Below, one piece after another: positions 28,101-35,499 of a DNA stretch of 64,000 nucleotides. Location: contig NZ_CP080025.1 of assembly GCF_020463795.1 (NCBI RefSeq), positions 4,275,501 to 4,339,500 of the forward strand, given 5' to 3'. How positions within the stretch are numbered: the first letter of the stretch is position 1; every line of letters starts with the position of its first letter. The position numbers and the translations under genes are program-made. Source of the DNA: Echinicola marina. Lineage in GTDB: Bacteria > Bacteroidota > Bacteroidia > Cytophagales > Cyclobacteriaceae. The notes beneath the pieces are model-generated. The model saw nothing but the letters and a program-made list of their open reading frames with translations. It was not told the DNA's origin and searched no databases.

Positions 28101-29389
28101 GAGGGTTGTTAGAACTTTCAAGGTCATTTAGTGCCACTGTTAAGAAAAAACCCGATTATTTATTTGGACTTATTGTTAGGCTTTTTAATGAAAGAGGTAT
28201 TTCTCCTTCATATATTTCTCAGGGTATTTCCGGACTAATTGATGCCGAATTTGATGGGAGTAAAATATCGGAGCTAATAGAAAAAGAAATTAAGCTGGAC
28301 CTAGATAAAAGCCATACGCTCTATGCCGTATGGCACACACAGTATTTAATTGATTTATCCCTAGTATCTGAAAAAATCATCAATTTTTGGGTCTCGACTG
28401 CTAAATCATCACTATACTTGGATGATGTATTAAACCCTAATGACCCACTAATGGATTTTATTAATACTCCAAGAGGAGCAGCGATTTATAGTTTGATCCA
28501 TTCATATATGTACCCACAATATAAAGAGTCCATTTTTTCAACCATTGAATTTGTTATTAGTCCAAAGAATAATCCTTCATCAACAATTTTAGCTGGGATT
28601 ATGACAAATTTAGGGCTACTTAACCATCTTGATATCGAGAGATCTTTTTTGATTTTCCAGAAACTCATTGCACTTAAAAGTCCCATAATACTTAAACACT
28701 CAATAATGTCCGCTCAATATTTCAACAATGTGTTTCATGATAGGATGGGTTTTTATTTCGAAGAAATGCTTTTACATGAGGAATTATATGACAAATGCTA
28801 CTTTTTTATTAGTAGCTGGATATTTGACCATATCAGTGATTACGAAATGTACGATAACTTCATAAATCTTGGAGAAAAGTCCATTAAGTGCGGAATCGAA
28901 GTAGCCGAGGAACTCTTAATTAATAATGGAAAAATAAATACCAAAGCAATAGAAGTATTAGAAAGATGTATGAAGTATCCTGATATTGATATATCAAACG
29001 ACCTTTCGGGATTGATTTTAAGAAAATTTAAAATTGAAAATTTTCGGGAGCTCTACAGCTTTATTGAGAAATATATAAGTACTCCTCATTTCAGGGATGA
29101 TCCTCAATATTTGTTTGATTTTTTGCTAGAATGCTCTGCTTTATATCCTACAGAATGTTTGGCGTTATTAGTTGATATGGATGTTCCAGAAAATGTTGAT
29201 ATAAGAAAAAGAGCTTTCAATGGCGATGAGTCTTTGGTTCTTATCCTATCCATTTACTCTAAATTAAGACTAAAGCCATTTAAATATTTGGACGAGCAAA
29301 ATACTGCTTTGGATGTATTTGATAAACTATTGCAGGTACCTTCAATTCGAAACAGAGCTAATGATGCTTTGGATAAAGCTTTAAATTAA
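25106..29389 (+). CDS. PD-(D/E)XK nuclease-STAND NTPase, Avs-like defence protein
   Basis: The protein has 1427 residues. Residues 1-160 form a Mrr/Cap4-like restriction fold: Glu 22/23 in HKFEEICASLF, Asp 51 in GDGGIDIFIG, and QCK at 66-68. A STAND-type P-loop ATPase follows, with Walker A GLKGVGKST (234-242), Walker B LIVFLDQLDAL (Asp 305, Asp 308) and an arginine-bearing strand IIISSRNFD (about 340-347). A winged-helix-like segment ends around residue 510 (SFFHQSFYEHYLARWF). The remaining 900 residues are alpha-helical repeat material that would sense a ligand. In Avs proteins the sensor binds phage terminase or portal and the nuclease then cuts DNA. It is cytosolic, with no transmembrane segment seen. 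It follows a RES gene and has no toxin-antitoxin partner. Avs subtype is uncertain. Confidence 0.8.
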   Translation: MIDEWLYLVKKFSIAGARHKFEEICASLFKRKFPSQNVKSVRVSVGDGGIDIFIGKLGIEPIKIVQCKFFVDGIKDSQRSQIRESFKKIITSDDFMPSQWILCIPEKLSISEHKWWSDWKNRQIANYNLSQEFIELYDGEDLIEDLRKYDFYNEVFDHDYRTAINEIHEVVVSGKLDLEHELRSASFFVRDLKNYFSKNTNTHVSRKETIEIFTWINSDLPGKNKYEKLLIIKGLKGVGKSTIIRDSYFKLSNQNDLLILAIKCDQFYGISLKDLSKKLFNNVNSFQELFYTISKQEKKLIVFLDQLDALSQTLSSNREYLRTYVKLIYELINLKNVRIIISSRNFDLEYDADLRKINSESGIKRIEVGSLSPDEVNKVLKSLGISVKNQMLINLLTTPYNLELFTLIPDLEKILQYEERIPLSKLYLELWGQILVNRELNVIDCLDVVVERMYNAHPNLIDQSYLKEHQPEIDYLISNGIILKNENKLSFFHQSFYEHYLARWFVESKKDLIEYIFDEDQNLYIRSLIKQVIEYLREVNHNEYIDLYRKAINSDHIRFHIKFLFILQFGLVDMPTHKEKRILIDILQNKYGKVFLDVVNSRGWIYFLITNSLIPENENETFQILFRNINYHPYLILSYLENSSFESKEKMIAELIPNIKIWDQDLLPFFNEYYSFNDNTEIWYFETLKKIAPLDLNFVLEKIRPVVISEMNRHHKPFKFDYKFAKIIDQLYQNNPKKLSEFLLSIFLQYLEDTKSLYFNDYHGIESELLGSNHYDNRLYYKDSEDEKSIEFYLLKYYRNCGEEEVEKMMDSHIESNYIQLLIIIAKLLQERVKEFTHEAYRFILIIDKKNGFKGPDDFFQLNMRKLISGSLINFNIQQFLAIKEILLTISNPYEIVKYTNEGKRKLSLKLGLKQYLFIKALPDGIRQKDIELKRKYQMFSRRFGEVDYNKAFDRPKSSFGPARSPLSNPNFDKFGHQAWINSMRKIDENFKSDDFFKGGLLELSRSFSATVKKKPDYLFGLIVRLFNERGISPSYISQGISGLIDAEFDGSKISELIEKEIKLDLDKSHTLYAVWHTQYLIDLSLVSEKIINFWVSTAKSSLYLDDVLNPNDPLMDFINTPRGAAIYSLIHSYMYPQYKESIFSTIEFVISPKNNPSSTILAGIMTNLGLLNHLDIERSFLIFQKLIALKSPIILKHSIMSAQYFNNVFHDRMGFYFEEMLLHEELYDKCYFFISSWIFDHISDYEMYDNFINLGEKSIKCGIEVAEELLINNGKINTKAIEVLERCMKYPDIDISNDLSGLILRKFKIENFRELYSFIEKYISTPHFRDDPQYLFDFLLECSALYPTECLALLVDMDVPENVDIRKRAFNGDESLVLILSIYSKLRLKPFKYLDEQNTALDVFDKLLQVPSIRNRANDALDKALN

Positions 29390-29915
29390 TTTAAGTGGAT
29401 ATCTTTCCCAACGTTTAATTGTATGGCAAAATAAGAAGCGGCATAATTTTTTTGTTTTTTGGGCTAATAGTTTTAAGTGTTATTATTATGGTCAGCTTGA
29501 TTTACTTTTTTAATAATCAATGAGGTTGGGTTGGCGGTGTTGCCTTTGGTATGTTATTACGATACGTGGCGATTTTATGGGGTGAACGAATTAATGCTAA
29601 TACCATTAAAAGAGTATTATCTGAAGCTTATATTTCTCTAGGTAAATGGTCAGATGCAACCCTTTTGTATATTCCGATTCATGTTGACCACCTGTTCCAG
29701 TGATGCTGACCACTTTTTTCCGATGATGTTGACCACCCCCCTTCTGGGTATCAACTTTTGTCGAAGGGTAAAATTCCGGTGATATTGACCACTGTCAATC
29801 CGGCCATGTTGACCACCACTTTAAGTGGTCAGAATGGCCAGAATGACATTATTGACCACCTTTAATTTTTCAGTTATCGTTTCCTTTACGGTTGATTTAA
29901 AACCAACCGTAAAGC

Positions 29916-31463
29916 ATGGCAGGAAAAACGATAACCATGAGTAATCTCAAACAGATAATTCGCCACCGTGACAACGGAATGGCACTGCAGACCATCTCCA
30001 AAACCTTGGGAATTGCCCGGAACACGGTCAAGAAGTACCTTCAGCTGATTGATTCCAAAGGTTTTTCTTACGGAGAGCTTTTGTCCATGAATGACGAAGA
30101 GCTTGATGCCCTACTTTCTGATCCGGACCATGTTTCAGGGGAGCGGTACCAGGAGCTTATATCTTTTTTTCCCTATATGGAACCGGAGCTTAAACGGACC
30201 GGTGTGAACCGTTGGGTCCTGTGGGGAGAATACAGACAAAAACATCCTGACGGATACAGTTACTCACAGTTCTGTGAAAGCTTCAGGCAGTGGCGTACCG
30301 GTCTATCTGCCAGTATGAGAATTGAACATGTTCCGGGAGATAAATTCTATATAGACTTTACGGGTGATAGGCTGTCCATAGTAGATCCTGTAACAGGTGA
30401 ACTCACTGATCTGGAAGTGTATGTTGCCACACTCGGAGCCAGTCAATACAGCTATGTAGAAGCCATTCCCTCCCAAAGAAAAGAAGACTTCATAGCAGCC
30501 ACTGAAAATGCTTTACATTACCTGGGCGGTGTTCCCAGGGCCCTGGTGCCCGACAACCTCAAAAGCGCGGTCACCAAAGCCGACAAGTATGAACCGGCCA
30601 TCAACCCCGATTTCCTGGACTTTGCCAACCATTACGGCTGTGTGGTCTTTCCGGCAAGGAGCAGGAAGCCGCAGGACAAGGCCTTGGTGGAAAAGACCGT
30701 CAGCATTGTCTACAGCAGGATATACGCCCCGCTCAGAAACAAAGTTTACCATGACATCAATACACTGAATGCGGATATACGGCACTACCTCAATATCCAT
30801 AACAATACCCCTTTCCAGAAAAGACCGGAAACAAGGAAGGAGCTTTTCGACAGGGAAGAAAAGGGAACCCTGGCCCCCCTGCCTGCCGAAAGATATGAAC
30901 TCAAACAGTTCAAGTATGCCACCGTCACTAAAACCTCCCACATATCCCTGAACCCTGAAAACCATTATTATTCTATTCCCTACAGGTATATCGGCAAAAA
31001 AGTCAAGGTTGTGTACTCAGCCAGTTACGTTTCTGTTTTCTACGATGGGGAAAGGATCGCTTTTCATAAAAGAAGCCTTAAGGAGCGCGGATACACTACG
31101 GTCCAGGACCATATGCCTTCAGCCCACAGGTTTGTAAGTGACTGGAACCCTGAATTCTTCCTGAACTGGGCAAAAGGGATACATCCTGAAGTCCGGCATT
31201 ATTTACAGGTTATCCTCGACAGTTACCCGTATCCGGAACAGGCCTATAAAAGCTGTCTGGGGATTTTGGGATATGATAAAAAGGCAGGCAGGGAAAGGCT
31301 CATAAACGCAGTAATACGTGCCAAACACTACAACACTTATAATTATTCGGTCATCACCAGAATACTCAACAGCGGGATGGATTCAATCCCTTTAGATACT
31401 GAAAACAAGTCCGATAAATCAGTTGACCACGAAAACATAAGGGGAGCGGAAAGCTTCAGGTAA
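29916..31463 (+). CDS. istA: IS21 transposase IstA
   Basis: The protein has 515 residues; the ATG at 29916 is used. It has an N-terminal helix-turn-helix (HRDNGMALQTISKTLGIARN). The DDE core begins YIDFTGDRLSIVD (first Asp) and runs through VEAIPSQRKEDFIAATENAL, LVPDNLKSAV (second Asp) and the KALVEKTVSIVYSRI region with the catalytic Glu. A C-terminal Mu-type beta-barrel follows. There are no frameshifts. IstA makes the strand transfer while IstB, encoded 29 bases further on, acts as its ATPase helper. GC content is higher than in the surrounding DNA. Confidence 0.93.
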   Translation: MAGKTITMSNLKQIIRHRDNGMALQTISKTLGIARNTVKKYLQLIDSKGFSYGELLSMNDEELDALLSDPDHVSGERYQELISFFPYMEPELKRTGVNRWVLWGEYRQKHPDGYSYSQFCESFRQWRTGLSASMRIEHVPGDKFYIDFTGDRLSIVDPVTGELTDLEVYVATLGASQYSYVEAIPSQRKEDFIAATENALHYLGGVPRALVPDNLKSAVTKADKYEPAINPDFLDFANHYGCVVFPARSRKPQDKALVEKTVSIVYSRIYAPLRNKVYHDINTLNADIRHYLNIHNNTPFQKRPETRKELFDREEKGTLAPLPAERYELKQFKYATVTKTSHISLNPENHYYSIPYRYIGKKVKVVYSASYVSVFYDGERIAFHKRSLKERGYTTVQDHMPSAHRFVSDWNPEFFLNWAKGIHPEVRHYLQVILDSYPYPEQAYKSCLGILGYDKKAGRERLINAVIRAKHYNTYNYSVITRILNSGMDSIPLDTENKSDKSVDHENIRGAESFR

Positions 31464-31492
31464 TTATCAAACATATAACCGATCACACAATT

Positions 31493-32218
31493 ATGACACA
31501 GAGCATCGCATTGAACCAGATGTCCAAAATGAAGTTTCACGGAATGATGGAAGCATACAAAACCATTCTGGACAGCAACAAACATCATGATCTCAATCCC
31601 GAAGAGCTTATAAACCATCTCTTGCAGGCAGAATGGGAAGAAAGAGAGAACAGGAAAATCAACAGACTGTACAAAACGGCAAAGTTCAGGTACAGTGCCA
31701 CTGTTGAAGAGCTTGAGTTCTCTCCAAACCGGGGGCTGGATAAAATGCAGGTCCTCAGACTTGCTGATATGTCCTTTATTAAACGAAAAGAAAACATACT
31801 GATCACAGGAGCAACAGGGGCCGGCAAAAGCTACATTGCTTCGGCCCTGGGAAACCAAGCCTGTATGCAAGGGGTCAGAACCCAATATTATAATACCACC
31901 AAGCTGTTCCCGAAACTCAAAATGCTGAAAGCTGACGGCTCATATATCAAAGAGATAGCGAGAATAGAAAAACAGGATTTATTGATCCTGGATGACTTCG
32001 GCATTCAGCAACTGGATGAAATGGCAAGAATGGCCCTGCTTGAAATCATAGAAGACCGCCATGGAAGGGCTTCAACAATAGTGGTATCACAACTTCCGGT
32101 TACAAAATGGTTCGAAACCATAGGTGACAGTACCATAGCCGACGCTGTTCTCGACAGACTGGTGCACACCGCACACAGAATCGAGCTAAAAGGAGAATCA
32201 ATGAGAAAAAAACAATAA
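31493..32218 (+). CDS. istB: IS21 helper ATPase IstB
   Basis: The protein has 241 residues. The AAA+ core has Walker A ITGATGAGKSY (about 103-112), Walker B LLILDDFGIQ, a sensor-1 serine in STIVVSQLPV and an arginine (LDRLVHTAHRI). It is DnaC-like and binds target DNA non-specifically to direct IstA. The gene starts at the ATG at 31493, 29 bases after istA, and is intact, so this element is potentially active. Confidence 0.95.
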   Translation: MTQSIALNQMSKMKFHGMMEAYKTILDSNKHHDLNPEELINHLLQAEWEERENRKINRLYKTAKFRYSATVEELEFSPNRGLDKMQVLRLADMSFIKRKENILITGATGAGKSYIASALGNQACMQGVRTQYYNTTKLFPKLKMLKADGSYIKEIARIEKQDLLILDDFGIQQLDEMARMALLEIIEDRHGRASTIVVSQLPVTKWFETIGDSTIADAVLDRLVHTAHRIELKGESMRKKQ

Positions 32219-32683
32219 CATTAACAGCCTCCAAACGGTAACTGAAAACCCTAATTGAAAGGGTGGTCAGGATGACCGGATTGGTGGTCAAGATCATCGG
32301 AATATACACTTTCCAGGATATTCATAAATAAACTATCAGCATATTTGGATAAACATTATAAAAAAGAAGCAGTTGATTTACTTATGGAGGGAGTTAAAAA
32401 TAAAGGGAAAAATGAGATCTCAGAAATAATTATTTCCTCCACTATTATAGGAGCCTTCTTTTTATCATGGTTGGGTATATATTTAGGCACGATCGAAAAA
32501 GAGTATTTCGAAATGATCTCCTTACTTTTGTTTATTATAATTGTACCAAGTGTTTTTTATTTGGTTCCTGGAATTTTACGAAGTAGAGACCATCTAATCT
32601 CAGAAAAGGGAAATTGGGATGAGCTTTATGATATTTTGGTTCAAGTTAAATTGGAAAGAATGAAAAGGGATAACAAGGAGTAA

Positions 32684-33332
32684 TGATTCTACTTTTTATT
32701 CATTTATTTGACAATGCTTCGTAACTTGTTTGGCTGAAAAGTTTTTATAAGTTAACATGGCTAAATAATCCTTTTTTCTACTGACTGGGTGAGAATGTTA
32801 GTTCACCGTAATATTCTAGGAATTTGAATTCACGTATCCTGATTTTATAATTGTCGCTAGGTTGTTGAAATATATAATATTTCCAAGAAATAATTGACCT
32901 GAAGGCAACGTATCCCCAAGACATCCCCTAGGTATATGTTAGAAAGATACTAGGGAGAGGGGAAAAAATAGAAGGGTATTAGCCAGGAGTAATGGGGCTT
33001 GAGATGGCTGAAATTAGCTGAGTCGGAGACGCTGGTTTATGAAGTCCTGCACCTGTGCGCCGTGGCGTAGCTCAGCTGCTAGGACAACGGGGAACATGGA
33101 GGAGACGTAGTGGGAACGTTCAAATTTTATCTCTGTTTATCTCATTTGTTGTAGATAGCTGATTAAATCAGCACATCCCAAAATTGAAGGATGATCTTTT
33201 CAAGCTAATTTAGATTTTTATCCGAACAGCATGATTTTTTTTGAGAGGAGGAACGCATTAATTCCGATTCTTTTTTGATTAAAAAAAAGGTTCTACTTTT
33301 GAATTGATGGACCAATAGATAATTATTTGAAT
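32684..33332. other. 650-base noncoding gap with a GC/purine-rich core
   Basis: No gene is visible. Bases about 32895-33120 are richer in G and purines than their surroundings, have stops in all frames and contain a bulged stem CCCTAGGTAT...ATACTAGGG (about 32924-32954). It could be a structured RNA or relic DNA. A fragment GGCGTAGCTCAGCTGC (33064-33079) looks tRNA-like but no cloverleaf follows. Confidence 0.4.
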
Positions 33333-33809
33333 ATGTCAAAAGATATTAGATGGGAGCAAAGGTTTTCTAACTATAATAAGGCCCTCCTTAAGCTTGAAGA
33401 AGCAGTGAAGTATATTAGGGAGAATTATTATACCAATGGTGAATATGATGAGCTACTTTTCGAAAAGGGAGAGGATATTGTTAAAGAAGGTTTGATCCAA
33501 CGATTTGAATATACCCATGAATTGGCTTGGAATGTAATGAAGGACTTCCTAAAAGAAAAAGGGAACAATGAGATATATGGATCCAAGGATGCTACAAGAG
33601 AAGCTTTTAGTACTGGTTTGATTACTGAAGGAAAAGTATGGATGGAAATGATCCAAAGTAGGAATAAAACTTCCCATACTTATAATGAAGATACTGCTCA
33701 GGAAATTTTTTCAAAAATATTAGAGGAGTATTATCCTGAGTTTTTAACTTTTAAAGTAATAATGGAAAATAAACGTAGTGGGGAGCAAAAAGACATTTTT
33801 GAAAGATGA
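33333..33809 (+). CDS. HEPN-type nucleotidyltransferase partner (HI0074-like)
   Basis: The protein has 158 residues from the ATG at 33333; a TTG two codons earlier is less likely. It is all-helical with EGLIQRFEYTHELAWNVMKD (about 57-76) and REAFSTGLI...WMEMIQSRNKTSHTY (about 90-117), which carries the RxxxxH-like RNKTSH motif of HEPN proteins. HI0074-type proteins form a complex with the MNT protein encoded next. In related pairs the HEPN protein is an RNase toxin, silenced by nucleotidylation by MNT; this class has also been called a substrate-binding subunit. The stop overlaps the next start (ATGA). Confidence 0.9.
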   Translation: MSKDIRWEQRFSNYNKALLKLEEAVKYIRENYYTNGEYDELLFEKGEDIVKEGLIQRFEYTHELAWNVMKDFLKEKGNNEIYGSKDATREAFSTGLITEGKVWMEMIQSRNKTSHTYNEDTAQEIFSKILEEYYPEFLTFKVIMENKRSGEQKDIFER

Positions 33810-34117
33810 AATTTGGTCTTTTAAAAGAGGAAATAGCATCTATTAACAAGATATTTTCCGAGTACCCAGCAATATCTAAAGTTATTCTATACGGTTCCCG
33901 TGCCAAGGGAAATTTTCGTCCAGCGTCGGATATCGATTTGACAATTGAAGCCGAAGGTTTTGATCTTAGTGACCTGTTTGACCTAGAAAACAGATTGGAT
34001 GATATGCTTTTACCTTATAAGATTGATTTGTCCATAAAGAAACATATTAATAATCAGGAACTATTAGATCATATCAATAGGGTAGGGAAAATTTTTTACA
34101 TAAGAAATAATGCTTAG
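33806..34117 (+). CDS. MNT-type minimal nucleotidyltransferase (HI0073-like)
   Basis: The protein has 103 residues. The nucleotidyltransferase signature is complete: ILYGSRAKGNFRPASDIDLTI (about 28-48), with Gly-Ser and the Asp-x-Asp metal pair, and a later LPYKIDLSIKKH with the third acidic residue. It is co-translated with the HEPN gene by a 4-base overlap. It probably AMPylates the HEPN partner. A 3' fragment of a second copy lies at 2-127. The radC gene follows after a conserved leader. Confidence 0.93.
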   Translation: MKFGLLKEEIASINKIFSEYPAISKVILYGSRAKGNFRPASDIDLTIEAEGFDLSDLFDLENRLDDMLLPYKIDLSIKKHINNQELLDHINRVGKIFYIRNNA

Positions 34118-34156
34118 AAGAAAAGGGATAAAGCGTTGAATATTATTTCATTAATC

Positions 34157-34319
34157 ATGATACAATTTAGCTTTTGCGCTGCTGAAGCGGCCAAGAGCTT
34201 ACGGCATAAACACGAGGCTTCCCGCAAGTCCCTCATTTATTCCGTTGCCACTTGGCCTTGATTGCCCTCAAGCTGCGATGGGTACCATAATTAATTTCTA
34301 ACCATTAAATCGAAATGTT
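34157..34319 (+). other. conserved leader before radC (copy B), possible structured element
   Basis: This stretch is similar to 180-345 over its length although neither appears to encode protein. GGCCAAG (34189-34195) can pair with CTTGGCC (34252-34258), with ACGG...CCGT nested inside. It ends exactly at the ATG of radC. It might be a leader, a regulatory RNA or a repeated cassette. Confidence 0.5.
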
Positions 34320-34790
34320 ATGGATACCAAGAACAAAGACATCGTTTCCAGTCAAGTAGCAGAAATCGTTCTGAGCTATCAGCCGAAAATCAAATTGTCC
34401 GATTTGCCAAAAATCACTTCATCCAAAGAAGCTTATGAACTTTTAATTGATAATTGGGATCAATCCAAATTGCAATTTATCGAGCAGTTTAAAGTGATGT
34501 TGTTAAATCGGGCTAATAAAGTCCTAGGAATCGTAAATATATCTACTGGAGGTATATCTGGAACTGTGGCTGATCCCAAGTTGATTTTTGCGAGTGCTTT
34601 AAAGACCAATAGTTCAGCTATCATTCTAAGCCATAATCACCCTTCTGGAAATAGAATCCCTAGTCATGCAGATAGTAAGCTTACCGAAAGGGTAGTGGAA
34701 TTGGGTAAGCTGATGGAACTGCCCATAATAGATCACATCATTGTAACATCAGAAGGGTATTATTCCTTCGCAGATGAAGGAGGGCTGTAA
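34320..34790 (+). CDS. RadC-family JAB/MPN protein
   Basis: The protein has 156 residues. The JAMM metal-binding motif HNHPSGNRIPSHAD (about 103-116) is intact, with the upstream glutamate in the FIEQFKVMLLNRANK region. It lacks the N-terminal helix-hairpin-helix found in full-length RadC, as is usual for short RadC paralogues on mobile elements. Its enzymatic role is not established despite the DNA-repair name. It lies behind a HEPN-MNT pair, and the combination occurs twice in the window (decayed copy at 346-806). Confidence 0.9.
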   Translation: MDTKNKDIVSSQVAEIVLSYQPKIKLSDLPKITSSKEAYELLIDNWDQSKLQFIEQFKVMLLNRANKVLGIVNISTGGISGTVADPKLIFASALKTNSSAIILSHNHPSGNRIPSHADSKLTERVVELGKLMELPIIDHIIVTSEGYYSFADEGGL

Positions 34791-34803
34791 GGCCCTTTTT
34801 TTA
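34781..34803 (+). terminator. terminator after radC
   Basis: AGGGC (34781-34785) pairs with GCCCT (34792-34796), followed by a T run. The TAA stop is inside the loop. Confidence 0.75.
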
Positions 34804-34978
34804 TTATATCATAAAAATTGTGAATCGATTTGAAAGCTGTATTCGATGGTTCGAAAATTTCTGTATATTTGTGGTATTATGGAAAAATCTAGGCCTTAAA
34901 ATAAAATTGAGAGCAATTAGGTGATAGAATAATCTTAATATGTTGTAATTAACTGGTTTTCAGGTTTTTATATTTATT

Positions 34979-35004
34979 GGTTCGAATCCCGCCACCCCGA
35001 CGAG
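34979..35004 (+). other. tRNA 3' end without the 5' part (probable attachment site)
   Basis: GGTTCGAATCCCGCC then ACCCCGAC reads as the T-loop, the 3' T-stem, an acceptor 3' strand CACCCCG and discriminator A. The matching 5' acceptor would be CGGGGTG, which is tRNA-Pro-like (C1-G72). The preceding 100 bases do not form a D-arm, anticodon arm or acceptor 5' strand, and the T-stem 5' side is wrong. A terminator follows. This fits an attR-like scar left when an element integrated into a tRNA 3' end. Confidence 0.75.
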
Positions 35005-35014
35005 ATTCTTTATT

Positions 35015-35054
35015 AAACCCTCCTGATGATAAATTTCAGGAGGGTTTATTTTTA
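35015..35054 (+). terminator. terminator downstream of the tRNA fragment
   Basis: AAACCCTCCTGA (35015-35026) pairs perfectly with TCAGGAGGGTTT (35036-35047), followed by ATTTTTAT. It is in the usual place for a tRNA gene terminator. Confidence 0.85.
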
Positions 35055-35119
35055 TACACCTATTTTTCCTTCATTAGCTTCTGCGATTAGTAGGATCAAT
35101 CAATATTTTGGGGGCAAAT

Positions 35120-35161
35120 ATTATAGTATAGGTTTTAAATATTTAAAACCTATACTATAAT
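35120..35161. repeat. perfect 42-bp palindrome
   Basis: ATTATAGTATAGGTTTTAAA-T (35120-35140) is followed directly by its exact reverse complement (35141-35161), with no loop. It lies 116 bases right of the tRNA fragment in otherwise gene-free sequence. There is no T tail on either side, so it is not an ordinary terminator. It could be an operator, a recombination site or a cruciform. Confidence 0.85.
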
Positions 35162-35451
35162 CGTTCAATGCTGACCTAGTTGAAAAGCAACAAAAACATA
35201 TGGGCTACTGTATGTTTATCTGTGGACAAATAATATCGACCACAGATAAAAAGGATGAACACTGATATTTGGTTATATGCTTGGGTTTGTAAGGTTTTGA
35301 TCTGCCTACATCTATAGTGTTAAATAAGTGCTGTCTTACGACAGAAGGTGGGGAAATAAAAATTTCGTCGTATTGATGTAGCTGTCAACTTTAGGAGCGG
35401 AATTATGTATATTCTAAAGCAAATTGAAACCGTAGACCCTATCTACAAAAA

Positions 35452-35480
35452 AAAATCCCCACCTGCTAGATGGGGATTCA
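35452..35480 (-). terminator. terminator of the DUF4136 gene
   Basis: AATCCCCA pairs with TGGGGATT (about 35454-35477); read on the minus strand it is followed by a run of T. It lies about 20 bases after the stop of the minus-strand gene. Confidence 0.75.
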
Positions 35481-35499
35481 AAAAGTTATGGATCAATAG

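Larger units (their letters stand above)
29666..32308 (+). mobile_element. IS21-family insertion sequence with 4-bp target duplication
   Basis: Left end TGTATATTCCGATTCATG at 29666 and right end, inverted, TGTATATTCCGATGATC at 32308. CTTT flanks both (29662-29665, 32309-32312). Several copies of ATGTTGACCACC and variants lie inside the left end (about 29681, 29703, 29724, 29781, 29804, 29850), with related copies at the right, as is usual for IS21 multiple binding sites. It carries istA and istB, both intact. Confidence 0.92.
29428..32683 (+). pseudogene. membrane protein gene broken by a stop and by IS21
   Basis: Open sequence before IS21 encodes a hydrophobic segment (SGIIFLFFGLIVLSVIIMVS), then NNQ and a TGA at 29521-29523, then GWVGGVAFGMLLRYVAILWG and SEAYISLGKWSDATL. 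After removing IS21 and one CTTT copy, the frame continues without a break as SRIFINKLSAYLDKHYKKE and on to the end at 32683 (two more hydrophobic helices, KLERMKRDNKE). The IS21 insertion therefore split one gene, and the TGA broke it as well. The protein would have had about four membrane helices. Family not recognised. Confidence 0.75.

Noticed and set aside
29681-29870. repeated ATGTTGACCACC units as a possible CRISPR-like array
   Set aside because: Spacing is irregular, units are short and they lie inside the IS21 left end; they are transposase binding repeats.
33062-33135. tRNA-like stretch (GGCGTAGCTCAGCTGC)
   Set aside because: Only a D-arm-like segment is present; no anticodon or T-arm and no acceptor pairing follow.
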